In this document: positions 24,141 to 32,542 of the stretch, one piece after another
Numbering within the stretch: the stretch's first letter is position 1
Layout: every line of letters starts with the position of its first letter
Origin: Brachybacterium vulturis
GTDB lineage: Bacteria > Actinomycetota > Actinomycetes > Actinomycetales > Dermabacteraceae
Assembly (NCBI RefSeq): GCF_002407185.1
Contig: NZ_CP023563.1
Location: forward strand, 248,001 to 312,000
Direction: 5' to 3'
Length of the DNA stretch: 64,000 nt
Program-made: the position numbers and the translations under genes
Notes under the pieces: model-generated
Seen by the model: only the letters and a program-made list of their open reading frames with translations
Databases searched by the model: none
What the model was told of the DNA's origin: nothing

Positions 24141-27100
24141 TCAGTCCCGGCGCAGGCGCCGTTTCACGATGCCGACGACGCCGCCCCGCTCCCGGAGGGA
24201 CCGGCGCGATCCTCGCTCCTGATCGGCGTGCACGGCGGTGACCGCGGCGCCGGAGGAGATGTCGCCCCCGTCTGCGGCGCCGGCCGCGCGCCGTCCGCGG
24301 GTCTCCCGCAGCTGTGCGAGCCGCGCCTCCTCCTGCACCCGCTTCCGCTCCCCCGGACCCTCGGCGATCCGGTAGAGCACCGGCACGATCACCAGGGTCA
24401 GCAGGGTCGAGGAGATCAGACCGCCGATGACCACCACGGCCAGCGGCTGGGCGATGAAGCCGCCGTTGCCGGTGAGGCCCAGCGCCATCGGGACCAGCGC
24501 GAAGATGGTCGCGGCGGCGGTCATCAGGATCGGGCGCAGTCGCTTGGCCGCGCCCAGGTGCAGCGCCTCCTCGAGCGTCATCCCGCGGCGTCGGTACTGG
24601 TTGACCAGGTCGATCAGCACGATCGCGTTGGTGACCACGATGCCCACCAGCATCAGCAGGCCGATCATCGAGGGCAGCCCCAGCGGGACGCCCGTGACCA
24701 CCAGCAGCCCCAGCGCACCGGTGGCGGCGAAGGGGATCGAGACCAGCAGGATCAGCGGCTGGATCAGCGACTTGAAGATCCACACCAGCAGCACGTACAC
24801 CAGCAGGATCGCGGCGAGCATGGCGATGCCCAGCTGGCCGAAGGTCTCGTCGATGTCCGCGGCGGTCCCGCCGAGGCTCGCCTCGACGCCCTCGGGCAGC
24901 TCGGCGCTCTCGATCGCATCGTTCGCGGCATCGGTCGCCACCCCGACGTCCTCCCCTGCCGGGGTGAGGGAGATGGTGACCGTCTCCAGGGAGTCCTGGG
25001 TGGAGATCGAGGGGCGTGAGAGCTCCTCCTCGACGGACGCGACATCCTGCAGCGGGATCGTCCCCCTCAGCGTCAGGTCCTGCAGCTGGGTGAAGGTGTC
25101 GACGCTCTCGCCCCCGGCGACGAAGATGTCCAGCTCCTTGTCGTCCAGGGTGATGGTCCCGATCGCGCCGGGATACATCTGCTGGGCGACCATGCCGATC
25201 ACGGCCTCCTCGGTGAGTCCGCGCTGCGCGGCGGCCATCCGGTCCACGGTGACCACTGCGGTGGGCTGATCGGCCTGCAGATCGCTGCTGACCTCGGCCA
25301 CGCCGTCGGGCAGCGGGTCGAGCTCGGCGAGGAGCGCGTCGTTCGCGGCCTGCCGGTCCGCGGCGGTGGGGCCGGTGAGGAGGATGTCCACGGAGCTGGA
25401 GCCCGTGGGCGAGGCGACGTCCGCGGCCTCGACGGTGCCGGACTCCGGCAGAGCCTCGAGGGCCTGGACCATCTCGTCCAGCAGGGCTTCCTGGTCGGCA
25501 TCGGGGGCGGTGGTGATCGAGAAGCTGACCTCGTTCGAGCTGCCGCCGCCGAAGCCGAACTGGCCGCCGCCGATGGTGGTCTGCACGGTCTGGACGCCGT
25601 CGATCTCCAGCAGCGCCTCCTCGCTGTCGGTGGCCTTGTCCGAGGACTGCTCGAGGCTGGTGCCGGCCGGGAGGGTCTGGGTGAGGGAGGCGATGTTCTG
25701 CCCGGTATCGCCGAGGAAGCTGATGTTCAGCAGCGGGATCAGGAACACGGTGCCCACCAGGACCCCGACGGCCACGGCGAGCGTGACCAGGCGCCGCGGC
25801 AGGGTGTCCACCACCAGATGGAGCGCCGGCGCGTAGATCCGGTGCAGCCAGCTACGCTCCTCCTTCGCTTCCGCCTGCTCACGGATCGCGGTGACCTGGG
25901 CGACGTCATCGGGGTCGACGTCGTCCTGGCCCGTGGGCAGCTTCAAGAACCAGTACGCCAGCACCGGCACGATGGTCAGCGCCACCAGCAGCGAGGACAG
26001 CATCGCGATGCCGACGGTGAGGGCGAAGGGCCGGAACAGCTCCCCGGCCATCCCCGCGACCACGGCGATCGGCAGGAACACCACCACGGTGGCCAGGGTC
26101 GAGGCGGTGATGGCACCGGCGACCTCCCCCACTGCGTCGAGGATCGCCCGGCGTTTGGTCTTGCCGTAGGCGAGGTGGCGGGTGATGTTCTCGATGACCA
26201 CGATCGAGTCGTCGACCACGCGGCCGATGGAGATGGTCAGCGCCGCCAGGGTCAGCATGTTCAGCGTGTACCCGGTGACGTACATGCCGATGAAGGCGAT
26301 CAGCAGCGAGGTGGGGATCGAGATCGCGGTGACCACCGTCGGCCGCACCCGGCGCAGGAACAGCAGGATCACGCCGACGGCGAAGAGCAGCCCCAGCAGG
26401 CCCTCCTCGGCGAGCGCGATGATGGACTCCTGGATGAAGGGGGCCTGGTCGAAGACGACATCGGCCTTCGCGTCGCCGCCGACGCCCGGGAGCGTGTCGG
26501 CCAGGACCGCCTCGACGCCCTCGGAGACATCCACGACGTTGCCGTCGACCGTCGCGGTGACCATCAGCACCAGCGACTCCCGGCCGTTGGTGCGGGAGAT
26601 CGAGGTGGGCTCCTCGGTGGTGCGCTCGACCGTCGCGACCTCGGCGAGGGTGACCGGCTCGGCAGGCTGCTGCGCCTGCTGCCCGCTCCCGTCCGGGATC
26701 AGCACGATCTGCTCGAGGCTCTCGACGGTGTCCAGGCTCTGGCCGAGCACCACGTCCAGGGTGCGCTCGCCGTCCACCACGGAGCCGCCGGGCAGCGAGA
26801 GGCCGCTGGCCTCCAGTGCGGTGGTGATGTCGTCCTCGGTGAGGCCGTGCTCGGCCAGGGCGTCCTGGTCCGGGGTGATCCGCACGATCTCCTCGGGGGC
26901 GCCGATCACCGCGACCGAGGAGACCCCGGTGACGCGTTCGAGCTCCGGGGTGACCGAGGACTCGAGCCGGGACGCGAGGTCGGAAGGGTCCAGGTCCGAG
27001 GAGACGGACAGCACCACGGCCGGCAGGTCGCTGGTGCCGCCGGAGATGACCTGCGGATCCGCGGACTCCGGCAGCTGTCCCTCGATGCGGGTCAGGGCGG

Positions 27101-27431
27101 CGTCGACCTGGTTGGCGGAGCGGGCGATGTCGGTGCCGTAGGTGAGCTCGACGGTGACCATCGACAGGCCCGCCTGCGAGGTCGACGAGGTCCCCTCGAC
27201 GTTCTCCAGCCCGCTGAGGGACTGCTCGATCGGTGCCGTGAGGCGGTCCTTCACCTGTTCGGAGGAGGAACCGGGAGCGGTGGTCATCACCTGGATCTGC
27301 GGCAGCGAGACCGAGGGGATGAGCTCCTGGCGCATCGTGGACATCACGAACACGCCGATGATCGACACGGCGATGCACACCAGCGCGATGAACGACCTGT
27401 TGTTCAGGCTCAGCGTGGACAGGCGATTCAT
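24141..27431 (-). CDS. RND-family efflux permease (AcrB/SwrC-like)
   Basis: 1096 residues with the RND plan: one helix at about 13-32, a large external loop, a block of helices (about 335-530), a second loop and a final helix block (about 880-1040). TM4 contains SIGRVVDDSIVVIENI with the paired aspartates of the proton relay. The start NRLSTLSLNNRSFIALVCIA and MRQELIPSVSLPQIQV match SwrC/YerP-like pumps of Gram-positives. Drugs or amphiphiles are likely substrates. ATG 27431 has GAGGAGCAGG directly upstream. No adaptor gene is adjacent. Its 3' end converges on the glycosyltransferase gene; its start is divergent from the MATE gene. Confidence 0.93.
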   Translation of the reverse strand: MNRLSTLSLNNRSFIALVCIAVSIIGVFVMSTMRQELIPSVSLPQIQVMTTAPGSSSEQVKDRLTAPIEQSLSGLENVEGTSSTSQAGLSMVTVELTYGTDIARSANQVDAALTRIEGQLPESADPQVISGGTSDLPAVVLSVSSDLDPSDLASRLESSVTPELERVTGVSSVAVIGAPEEIVRITPDQDALAEHGLTEDDITTALEASGLSLPGGSVVDGERTLDVVLGQSLDTVESLEQIVLIPDGSGQQAQQPAEPVTLAEVATVERTTEEPTSISRTNGRESLVLMVTATVDGNVVDVSEGVEAVLADTLPGVGGDAKADVVFDQAPFIQESIIALAEEGLLGLLFAVGVILLFLRRVRPTVVTAISIPTSLLIAFIGMYVTGYTLNMLTLAALTISIGRVVDDSIVVIENITRHLAYGKTKRRAILDAVGEVAGAITASTLATVVVFLPIAVVAGMAGELFRPFALTVGIAMLSSLLVALTIVPVLAYWFLKLPTGQDDVDPDDVAQVTAIREQAEAKEERSWLHRIYAPALHLVVDTLPRRLVTLAVAVGVLVGTVFLIPLLNISFLGDTGQNIASLTQTLPAGTSLEQSSDKATDSEEALLEIDGVQTVQTTIGGGQFGFGGGSSNEVSFSITTAPDADQEALLDEMVQALEALPESGTVEAADVASPTGSSSVDILLTGPTAADRQAANDALLAELDPLPDGVAEVSSDLQADQPTAVVTVDRMAAAQRGLTEEAVIGMVAQQMYPGAIGTITLDDKELDIFVAGGESVDTFTQLQDLTLRGTIPLQDVASVEEELSRPSISTQDSLETVTISLTPAGEDVGVATDAANDAIESAELPEGVEASLGGTAADIDETFGQLGIAMLAAILLVYVLLVWIFKSLIQPLILLVSIPFAATGALGLLVVTGVPLGLPSMIGLLMLVGIVVTNAIVLIDLVNQYRRRGMTLEEALHLGAAKRLRPILMTAAATIFALVPMALGLTGNGGFIAQPLAVVVIGGLISSTLLTLVIVPVLYRIAEGPGERKRVQEEARLAQLRETRGRRAAGAADGGDISSGAAVTAVHADQERGSRRSLRERGGVVGIVKRRLRRD

Positions 27432-27596
27432 CCTGCTCCTCAGGGGTCGTGCGCGACGCGGGCGGCGCGTGATCGGGCGATGCGGCCCGCCGCCGCGGCC
27501 CGAGGGCGGGCGCCGAGTCCTCCGCGGGAACTCTCTCACGACTGTCTGCGAACTCGGATCCGACGATCGTCGGTGACCGGGCCGCACAATAGGGGG

Positions 27597-28955
27597 GTGT
27601 CCGCCTCCCCCTCCCCCGATGAGTCCCCCCGTCAGGAGCGCGCCCGGAAGACCGTCGACCGCGACATCCTGCACCTGGCGATCCCCAGCCTCGGTGCGCT
27701 GGTGGCCGAGCCGCTGTTCCTGCTCACGGACTCGGCCTTCATCGCCCGGGTCTCGACCACCTCATTGGCCGGGCTGGGCCTGGCCTCGACGGTGCTGACC
27801 ACGATCGTGGGCCTGGCGATCTTCCTGGCCTACTCCACGACGGCGGCGGTGGCCCGCTCCTTCGGTGCCGGCCGCACCCGGGAGGCGATCTCGCGCGGGA
27901 TCGACGCCTGCTGGCTCGCGCTGGTCGTCGGGACGCTGTCGACCGTGCTGCTGGTGCTGGCCGGTCAGCCGCTGCTGGCCGCCTTCGGTCCCTCCCCGGA
28001 CGTCCTCGCGGAGGCGCTGATCTATCTGCGCCTCAGCGCGTTCGGACTGCCGGCGATGCTGGCCGTCCAGGCCGCGACCGGGCTGGTGCGCGGCCTGCAG
28101 GACGCGAAGCTGCCGCTGGTGGTGGCCGTGGGCGGGGCGCTGGTGAACATCCCGCTGAACGCGGTGCTCATCTTCGGCCTGGACCTGGGGATCGCCGGTT
28201 CCGCGCTCGGCACCGTCGTATGCCAGTGGGGCATGGTGGCCGTGCTGCTGGGGGTGATCGTCCACCGCGCCCGCCAGGAGGACATCCCGCTGACCCCGCA
28301 CCTGGGGAACCTGGTGGCCGTGGGCCGGGATGCGGTGCCGATGTTCGTGCGCACGCTCGGGCTGCGCGTGGTCGTGATCGCCGCGACCGTGGTCGCCACC
28401 CGCCTGGGCGAGGTGCAGCTCGCCGCCCATCAGCTCGCCACCACGGTGTTCACGGCGCTCTCCCTCGCGCTGGATTCCCTGGCGATCGCGGGCCAGGCCC
28501 TGACCGGCCGCTACCTGGGCGCCTCGGACCCGGCCACCGTGCATGCGGTGACCCGGCGGCTGATGAGCTGGGGCGTGGGCGGCGGCGCGGCGGTATCGGT
28601 GCTGCTGCTGGCGGCCAGCTACGTGGTCCCCGGCTGGTTCACGCCCGACGTCGCGGTGCAGGAGAACCTGCGCGCCGCCCTGTGGGTGCTGGTGCTCGCC
28701 CAACCCGTGGCCGGATACGTGTTCGTGCTGGACGGCGTGCTGATGGGCGCGGGCGATGCCCCCTACCTCGCGAAGGTCGGCGCCCTGATCGCCGTGGCGA
28801 TCATGCCCGGCGCCATCGCCGTGGCGTGGTGGTCACCGGCCGGGCCCCTGGGCCTGGCGATGCTGTGGCTGGCCTGCAACTTCCTGTTCATGGTGCTGCG
28901 GGCGCTCAGCCTGGGCCTGCGGGTGCGCACCGATGCGTGGATGCGGCTGGGCTGA
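27597..28955 (+). CDS. MATE-family efflux transporter (DinF-like)
   Basis: 452 residues with 12 predicted helices. The N-terminal LHLAIPSLGALVAEPLFLLTDSAFI is the DinF-subfamily signature, and a second repeat starts near VPMFVRTLGLRVVVIAATVVATRLG. It exports cationic drugs or other small molecules in exchange for H+ or Na+. The GTG start at 27597 follows CACAATAGGGGG, which may act as a ribosome-binding site or as a weak leaderless promoter. The C-terminus appears shortened by a small insertion (see the repeat entry). Confidence 0.93.
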   Translation: MSASPSPDESPRQERARKTVDRDILHLAIPSLGALVAEPLFLLTDSAFIARVSTTSLAGLGLASTVLTTIVGLAIFLAYSTTAAVARSFGAGRTREAISRGIDACWLALVVGTLSTVLLVLAGQPLLAAFGPSPDVLAEALIYLRLSAFGLPAMLAVQAATGLVRGLQDAKLPLVVAVGGALVNIPLNAVLIFGLDLGIAGSALGTVVCQWGMVAVLLGVIVHRARQEDIPLTPHLGNLVAVGRDAVPMFVRTLGLRVVVIAATVVATRLGEVQLAAHQLATTVFTALSLALDSLAIAGQALTGRYLGASDPATVHAVTRRLMSWGVGGGAAVSVLLLAASYVVPGWFTPDVAVQENLRAALWVLVLAQPVAGYVFVLDGVLMGAGDAPYLAKVGALIAVAIMPGAIAVAWWSPAGPLGLAMLWLACNFLFMVLRALSLGLRVRTDAWMRLG

Positions 28956-29057
28956 CGCCCCCAAGCTCCGGGGCGTGCCATCCACCGGCGCTGAGCCAGC
29001 ACACGTCCGCATATACGGCCCTCCATGCTGGCTCAGCGCCCATGGATGCGGCTGGGC
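28938..29057. repeat. 15-bp direct repeats flanking a 90-bp hairpin-bearing segment
   Basis: TGGATGCGGCTGGGC occurs at 28938-28952, the end of the MATE coding region, and again at 29043-29057. After the second copy GAG TGA follows, as if the original C-terminus ended Leu-Gly-Glu. The 90 bp between (28953-29042) holds both local hairpins. This looks like an insertion or segmental duplication at the 3' end of the gene. Confidence 0.6.
28987..29040. terminator. long hairpin between convergent MATE and kbl genes
   Basis: A perfect 15-bp inverted repeat (GGCGCTGAGCCAGCA at 28987-29001 and its complement at 29026-29040) with a 24-nt loop. A smaller stem, ACGCCCC/GGGGCGT (28955-28961 and 28970-28976), precedes it. 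Both convergent genes could terminate here. Confidence 0.6.
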
Positions 29058-29086
29058 GAGTGAGCGGCCGTCGGCGGCGCGGGAGG

Positions 29087-30301
29087 TCAGCCGGTGACCG
29101 CGGCGCGAGAGGCGATGAAGGCCTGGACCGCGGTCTCGACGTCCGCCTCGGTGTGCGCGGCGGAGAGCTGCACCCGGATCCGGGCCTTGCCCTGCGGGAC
29201 CACCGGGTAGGAGAAGGCGGTGACGTACACGCCGCTGTCGAGCATCGCGTCGGCGATCCTGGCCGCGAGCGCCGCGTCCCCGAACATCACCGGCACGATC
29301 GCGTGCTCGCCGGGCAGCAGCTCGAAGCCCTCCTCGCTCATCCGCCGACGGAACAGCTCGGCGTTGCGGAACAGGGTCTCGCGCAGCTCACCGCTGCCCT
29401 CGACCAGCTCGAGCGCGGTGAGGGTGGCGGCCACGATCGACGGGGCCAGCGAGTTCGAGAAGAGGTAGGGGCGGCCCTTCTGGCGCAGCATCGCCACGAT
29501 GTCTGCGCGGCCGGAGACGTAGCCGCCGCTGGCACCGCCGAGCGCCTTGCCGAAGGTGCCGGTGAAGATGTCGATCCGGTCCGAGACCCCGAAGTGCTCG
29601 GGGGTGCCGGCGCCGCTGGCGCCCATGAAGCCCGTGGCGTGGGAGTCGTCGACCATCACCAGCGCACCGAACTCCTCGGCCAGGTCGCAGATGCCCGGCA
29701 GCGGGGCGAGGTAGCCGTCCATCGAGAAGACGCCGTCGGTGACGATGACGGTGCGGCGGGCGCCCTTCCCGTCGCGCAGCGCCGCGACCGCCTCGAGCTG
29801 GGTGCGCAGGTCCTCGAGGTCCGCGTTGCGGTAGCGGAAGCGGGCGGCCTTGGACAGGCGGATGCCGTCGATCAGGGAGGCGTGGTTCAGGGCGTCGGAG
29901 ATGATCGCGTCCTCCTTCCCGAACAGCGGCTCGAACACGGCGCCGTTGGCATCGAAGCAGGAGGAGAACAGGATCGTGTCCTCGGTGCCGAGGAAGTCGG
30001 AGACGGCGCGTTCGAGCTGCAGGTGGAGATCCTGGGTGCCGCAGATGAACCGCACCGAGGCCATGCCGAAGCCGCGCTCGTCCAGTGCTTTCTTCGCGGC
30101 CTCGAGCAGGCGGGGATCGTCCGCGAGGCCGAGGTAGTTGTTGGCGCAGAAGTTCAGCACCTCCGCGCCGTCCCGACCGACGGGACCGGCGGTGATCCGG
30201 TTGCCCTGGGCGGTGGAGATGACGCGCTCGTGCTTGAAGGTCCCGGCCTGCTCGATCTCGGCGAGCTCGGCGGTCAGCTGGTCCTTGAGGGCGGTGTACA
30301 T
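29087..30301 (-). CDS. kbl: glycine C-acetyltransferase (2-amino-3-ketobutyrate CoA ligase)
   Basis: A 404-residue PLP enzyme of the alpha-oxoamine synthase family that cleaves 2-amino-3-oxobutyrate with CoA to glycine and acetyl-CoA. Key segments are [32 protein letters not shown], the [10 protein letters not shown] aspartate loop and the PLP lysine in [16 protein letters not shown]. It starts with ATG 30301, preceded by GGAAGATCTTCC-type spacing after CTGGAAGG. It lies directly downstream of tdh on the same strand, so the two steps of threonine breakdown form an operon. Confidence 0.96.
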   Translation of the reverse strand: MYTALKDQLTAELAEIEQAGTFKHERVISTAQGNRITAGPVGRDGAEVLNFCANNYLGLADDPRLLEAAKKALDERGFGMASVRFICGTQDLHLQLERAVSDFLGTEDTILFSSCFDANGAVFEPLFGKEDAIISDALNHASLIDGIRLSKAARFRYRNADLEDLRTQLEAVAALRDGKGARRTVIVTDGVFSMDGYLAPLPGICDLAEEFGALVMVDDSHATGFMGASGAGTPEHFGVSDRIDIFTGTFGKALGGASGGYVSGRADIVAMLRQKGRPYLFSNSLAPSIVAATLTALELVEGSGELRETLFRNAELFRRRMSEEGFELLPGEHAIVPVMFGDAALAARIADAMLDSGVYVTAFSYPVVPQGKARIRVQLSAAHTEADVETAVQAFIASRAAVTG

Positions 30302-30359
30302 GGGAAGATCCTTCCAGGGGGCGGCGGGGGTGACGAGACAGCATGCGGCGGGCGAGGGG

Positions 30360-31427
30360 TCAGCCGTCCAGTGTGCTCCAGTCCAGCACGACCTTGCCGG
30401 CGGTGCCGGCCTTGGCGATCTCGAAGCCGCGCTCCCACTGGCTCGCGGGCAGCACGTCGGTGATGGTGCGGGTGATGGCGGCGCGGAGCGTCTCGGAGGT
30501 GCTGAGCATCGCGGACATCGCGTTCCAGGTCTCGAACATCTCCCGACCGTAGATGCCCTGCAGGGTGATCATCCGCGTGACGACCATGGTCCAGTCGATC
30601 TCGAACTGCGTCGAGGGCAGGCCCAGCAGCGCGATCCGACCGCCGTGGTTCATGTTCTCGATCATCTCCTGCAGCGCTCGCGCCTGTCCGGAGATCTCCA
30701 GTCCCACGTCGAAGCCCTCCCGCATCCCCAGGCGGCGCTGGGCGTCGCGCACGCGGGAATCGGCGACGTCGAGCACCACGTCGGCGCCGCAGTCCTCGGC
30801 CATGGCCAGGCGCTGCGGGGAGATGTCGGTGATGGTGATGTAGCGGGCCCCGGCGTGGCGGGCGACGGCGGCGGCCATCTGTCCGATCGGGCCGGCGCCG
30901 GCGATCAGCACGTCCTCCCCCACCACCGGGAACTTCAGGGCGGTGTGCACGGCGTTGCCGAGCGGGTCGAAGACGGCACCGAGCTCGGGGCTGATCAGCT
31001 CCTCGCCCCCGTCATGCTCGTGCACCCACACGTTCTGGTGCGGGAGCGTCACGTACTCGGCGAAGGCGCCGTCGCGCTGCACGCCGAGGGAGCGGGTGCG
31101 GATGCACATCTGGCGGCGGCCGGCGCGGCAGTTGCGGCACACCCCGCACACCACGTGGCCCTCGCCGGAGATGCGGTCGCCGACGCGCACATCGGTGACC
31201 TCCTCACCGACCTCGACCACCTCGCCGTAGAACTCGTGGCCCGGAGTGAAGGGCACGGTGTCGCACATGGCCTCGGCGGAGGCGTCCCAGTCCAGGATGT
31301 GCAGATCGGTGCCGCAGATCCCGGCACGCAGCACCCGCACCTTCACATCCCAGGGCCCGCAGCCGGGCTCCTCGACGTCCGTCCATTCCAGCCCGGCTCC
31401 GGGCGCGACCTTGCGCAGTGCGCGCAT
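30360..31427 (-). CDS. tdh: L-threonine 3-dehydrogenase
   Basis: A 355-residue zinc-dependent medium-chain dehydrogenase that oxidises L-threonine to 2-amino-3-oxobutyrate. Catalytic-zinc residues are in [10 protein letters not shown] and [13 protein letters not shown], and the structural-zinc cysteines are [15 protein letters not shown]. The Rossmann motif is [20 protein letters not shown] 31427 follows GAGGAGGTCTG, a strong ribosome-binding site. kbl follows 58 nt downstream. Confidence 0.96.
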   Translation of the reverse strand: MRALRKVAPGAGLEWTDVEEPGCGPWDVKVRVLRAGICGTDLHILDWDASAEAMCDTVPFTPGHEFYGEVVEVGEEVTDVRVGDRISGEGHVVCGVCRNCRAGRRQMCIRTRSLGVQRDGAFAEYVTLPHQNVWVHEHDGGEELISPELGAVFDPLGNAVHTALKFPVVGEDVLIAGAGPIGQMAAAVARHAGARYITITDISPQRLAMAEDCGADVVLDVADSRVRDAQRRLGMREGFDVGLEISGQARALQEMIENMNHGGRIALLGLPSTQFEIDWTMVVTRMITLQGIYGREMFETWNAMSAMLSTSETLRAAITRTITDVLPASQWERGFEIAKAGTAGKVVLDWSTLDG

Positions 31428-31648
31428 CAGACCTCCTCGTCCGTGCTCCTGACCGGAGCACCGTGCTCCCGCTGTCGGCGCCCGATGCGGGGGTGGGCAT
31501 CGTGCCGTTCCGGGATGACGGGTCCCGGATGGGAGCCGCCCCGACGAGGATACGGGGCGGAGGGGTCCGCGGGCACGTCCCGGGCCCGGCGCGGCTCGGG
31601 CCGGCGAGTGGCGGAGCGCTCCCTGGTCAGTGCCCGCTCAGTGCCCGC
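31428..31648. other. intergenic gap upstream of tdh
   Basis: 221 nt with no gene. It holds two adjacent copies of the 11-mer CAGTGCCCGCT (about 31628-31649) at the end of the PHP gene and GC-rich dyads such as CCGGGCCCGG. The tdh promoter must lie here, but no confident -10/-35 pair is visible. Confidence 0.4.
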
Positions 31649-32500
31649 TCAGCGCCGCCAGAGCTCGCGCGGGTCGCGGCCGGCGCGGAAGCCGAACGCC
31701 TCGACCATCGCGACCGCCTCGGGGAAGCCGTGGGCGAGTGCCGCGGGGGTGTGGGCATCGCTGCCCAGGCTGATCGTGCGCCCGCCCTCCTCGGCCCACC
31801 ACTGCGGCATCCAGGGCCAGAGCCGCCGGGTGTTCATCTCGAGCGCGCGGCCGCTGTGGGCGATCACGGCCATCGCACCGCGCAGCTCCTGCTCGAGGCT
31901 GCGCGGGTCGAACGGCCCCTCCTCCTCCTCGGGCCAGCAGCGCAGGGCGTAGTCCAGGTGGGTGACGATCTCGAAGGGCTCGTCACCGGCCACCAGGTCA
32001 GGGATCTCGGCGAGATAGCGTCGCACCACCTCCTCTGCGGGGAGCCGGCGGTACAGGGTACTGGGCTCGACCCGTCGGCCTTCGAACTCGAGGGTGTGCA
32101 GGGAGCCGAGGATGCGGTCGAATCGGGTCAGGTCCAGCTCGTTCGCGGCGGCCTCGAGGCGGAGGTGGGGCTGGCCCACCTCGAGCCCGGTGCCGATCCG
32201 CAGGAACGGGAACGCGGCCCGGCAGCGCTCGATGGCCTCGAAGTAGCCGTCGGCGTCGAAGCGGGGCACGGAGACGATCCCGTCCGCCGCCACCAGGTGC
32301 CGCTCGTGGTCGCCGAAGTCCTCGGGGTCGGTGAACCAGGCGGTCTCGAGATCGAGGTGCTCGGTGAAGAACAGCGCCGGCAGCCCGATGCGCACGGCGC
32401 GGGCGCAGGTGGCCTCCATGGTCCCGCGGGCGGGGCTGTCCGGGCCGCCGGTGTCCCAGGAGAACTCGCTGTGCACGTGGCTGTCGGCGGGGAGGGTCAT
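31649..32500 (-). CDS. PHP-domain phosphatase, histidinol-phosphatase-like
   Basis: 283 residues with the PHP metal-binding motifs: DSHVHSEFSWDTGG at the N-terminus, LFFTEHLDLE, GLEVGQPH, LGSLHTLEF, VTHLDYALR and the C-terminal LGSDAHTP. This set matches HisK-type histidinol-phosphate phosphatases, which act on L-histidinol phosphate in histidine synthesis; other phosphoesters cannot be excluded. No other his genes are near. ATG 32500 is used. It is 42 nt downstream of metE's end region on the same strand orientation, but is read from its own start upstream in the opposite order (metF-metE-PHP). Confidence 0.85.
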   Translation of the reverse strand: MTLPADSHVHSEFSWDTGGPDSPARGTMEATCARAVRIGLPALFFTEHLDLETAWFTDPEDFGDHERHLVAADGIVSVPRFDADGYFEAIERCRAAFPFLRIGTGLEVGQPHLRLEAAANELDLTRFDRILGSLHTLEFEGRRVEPSTLYRRLPAEEVVRRYLAEIPDLVAGDEPFEIVTHLDYALRCWPEEEEGPFDPRSLEQELRGAMAVIAHSGRALEMNTRRLWPWMPQWWAEEGGRTISLGSDAHTPAALAHGFPEAVAMVEAFGFRAGRDPRELWRR

Positions 32501-32542
32501 GGAGCCAGGGTGGCACAGCGCCCTGCCCCGCCGACGGCGCGC

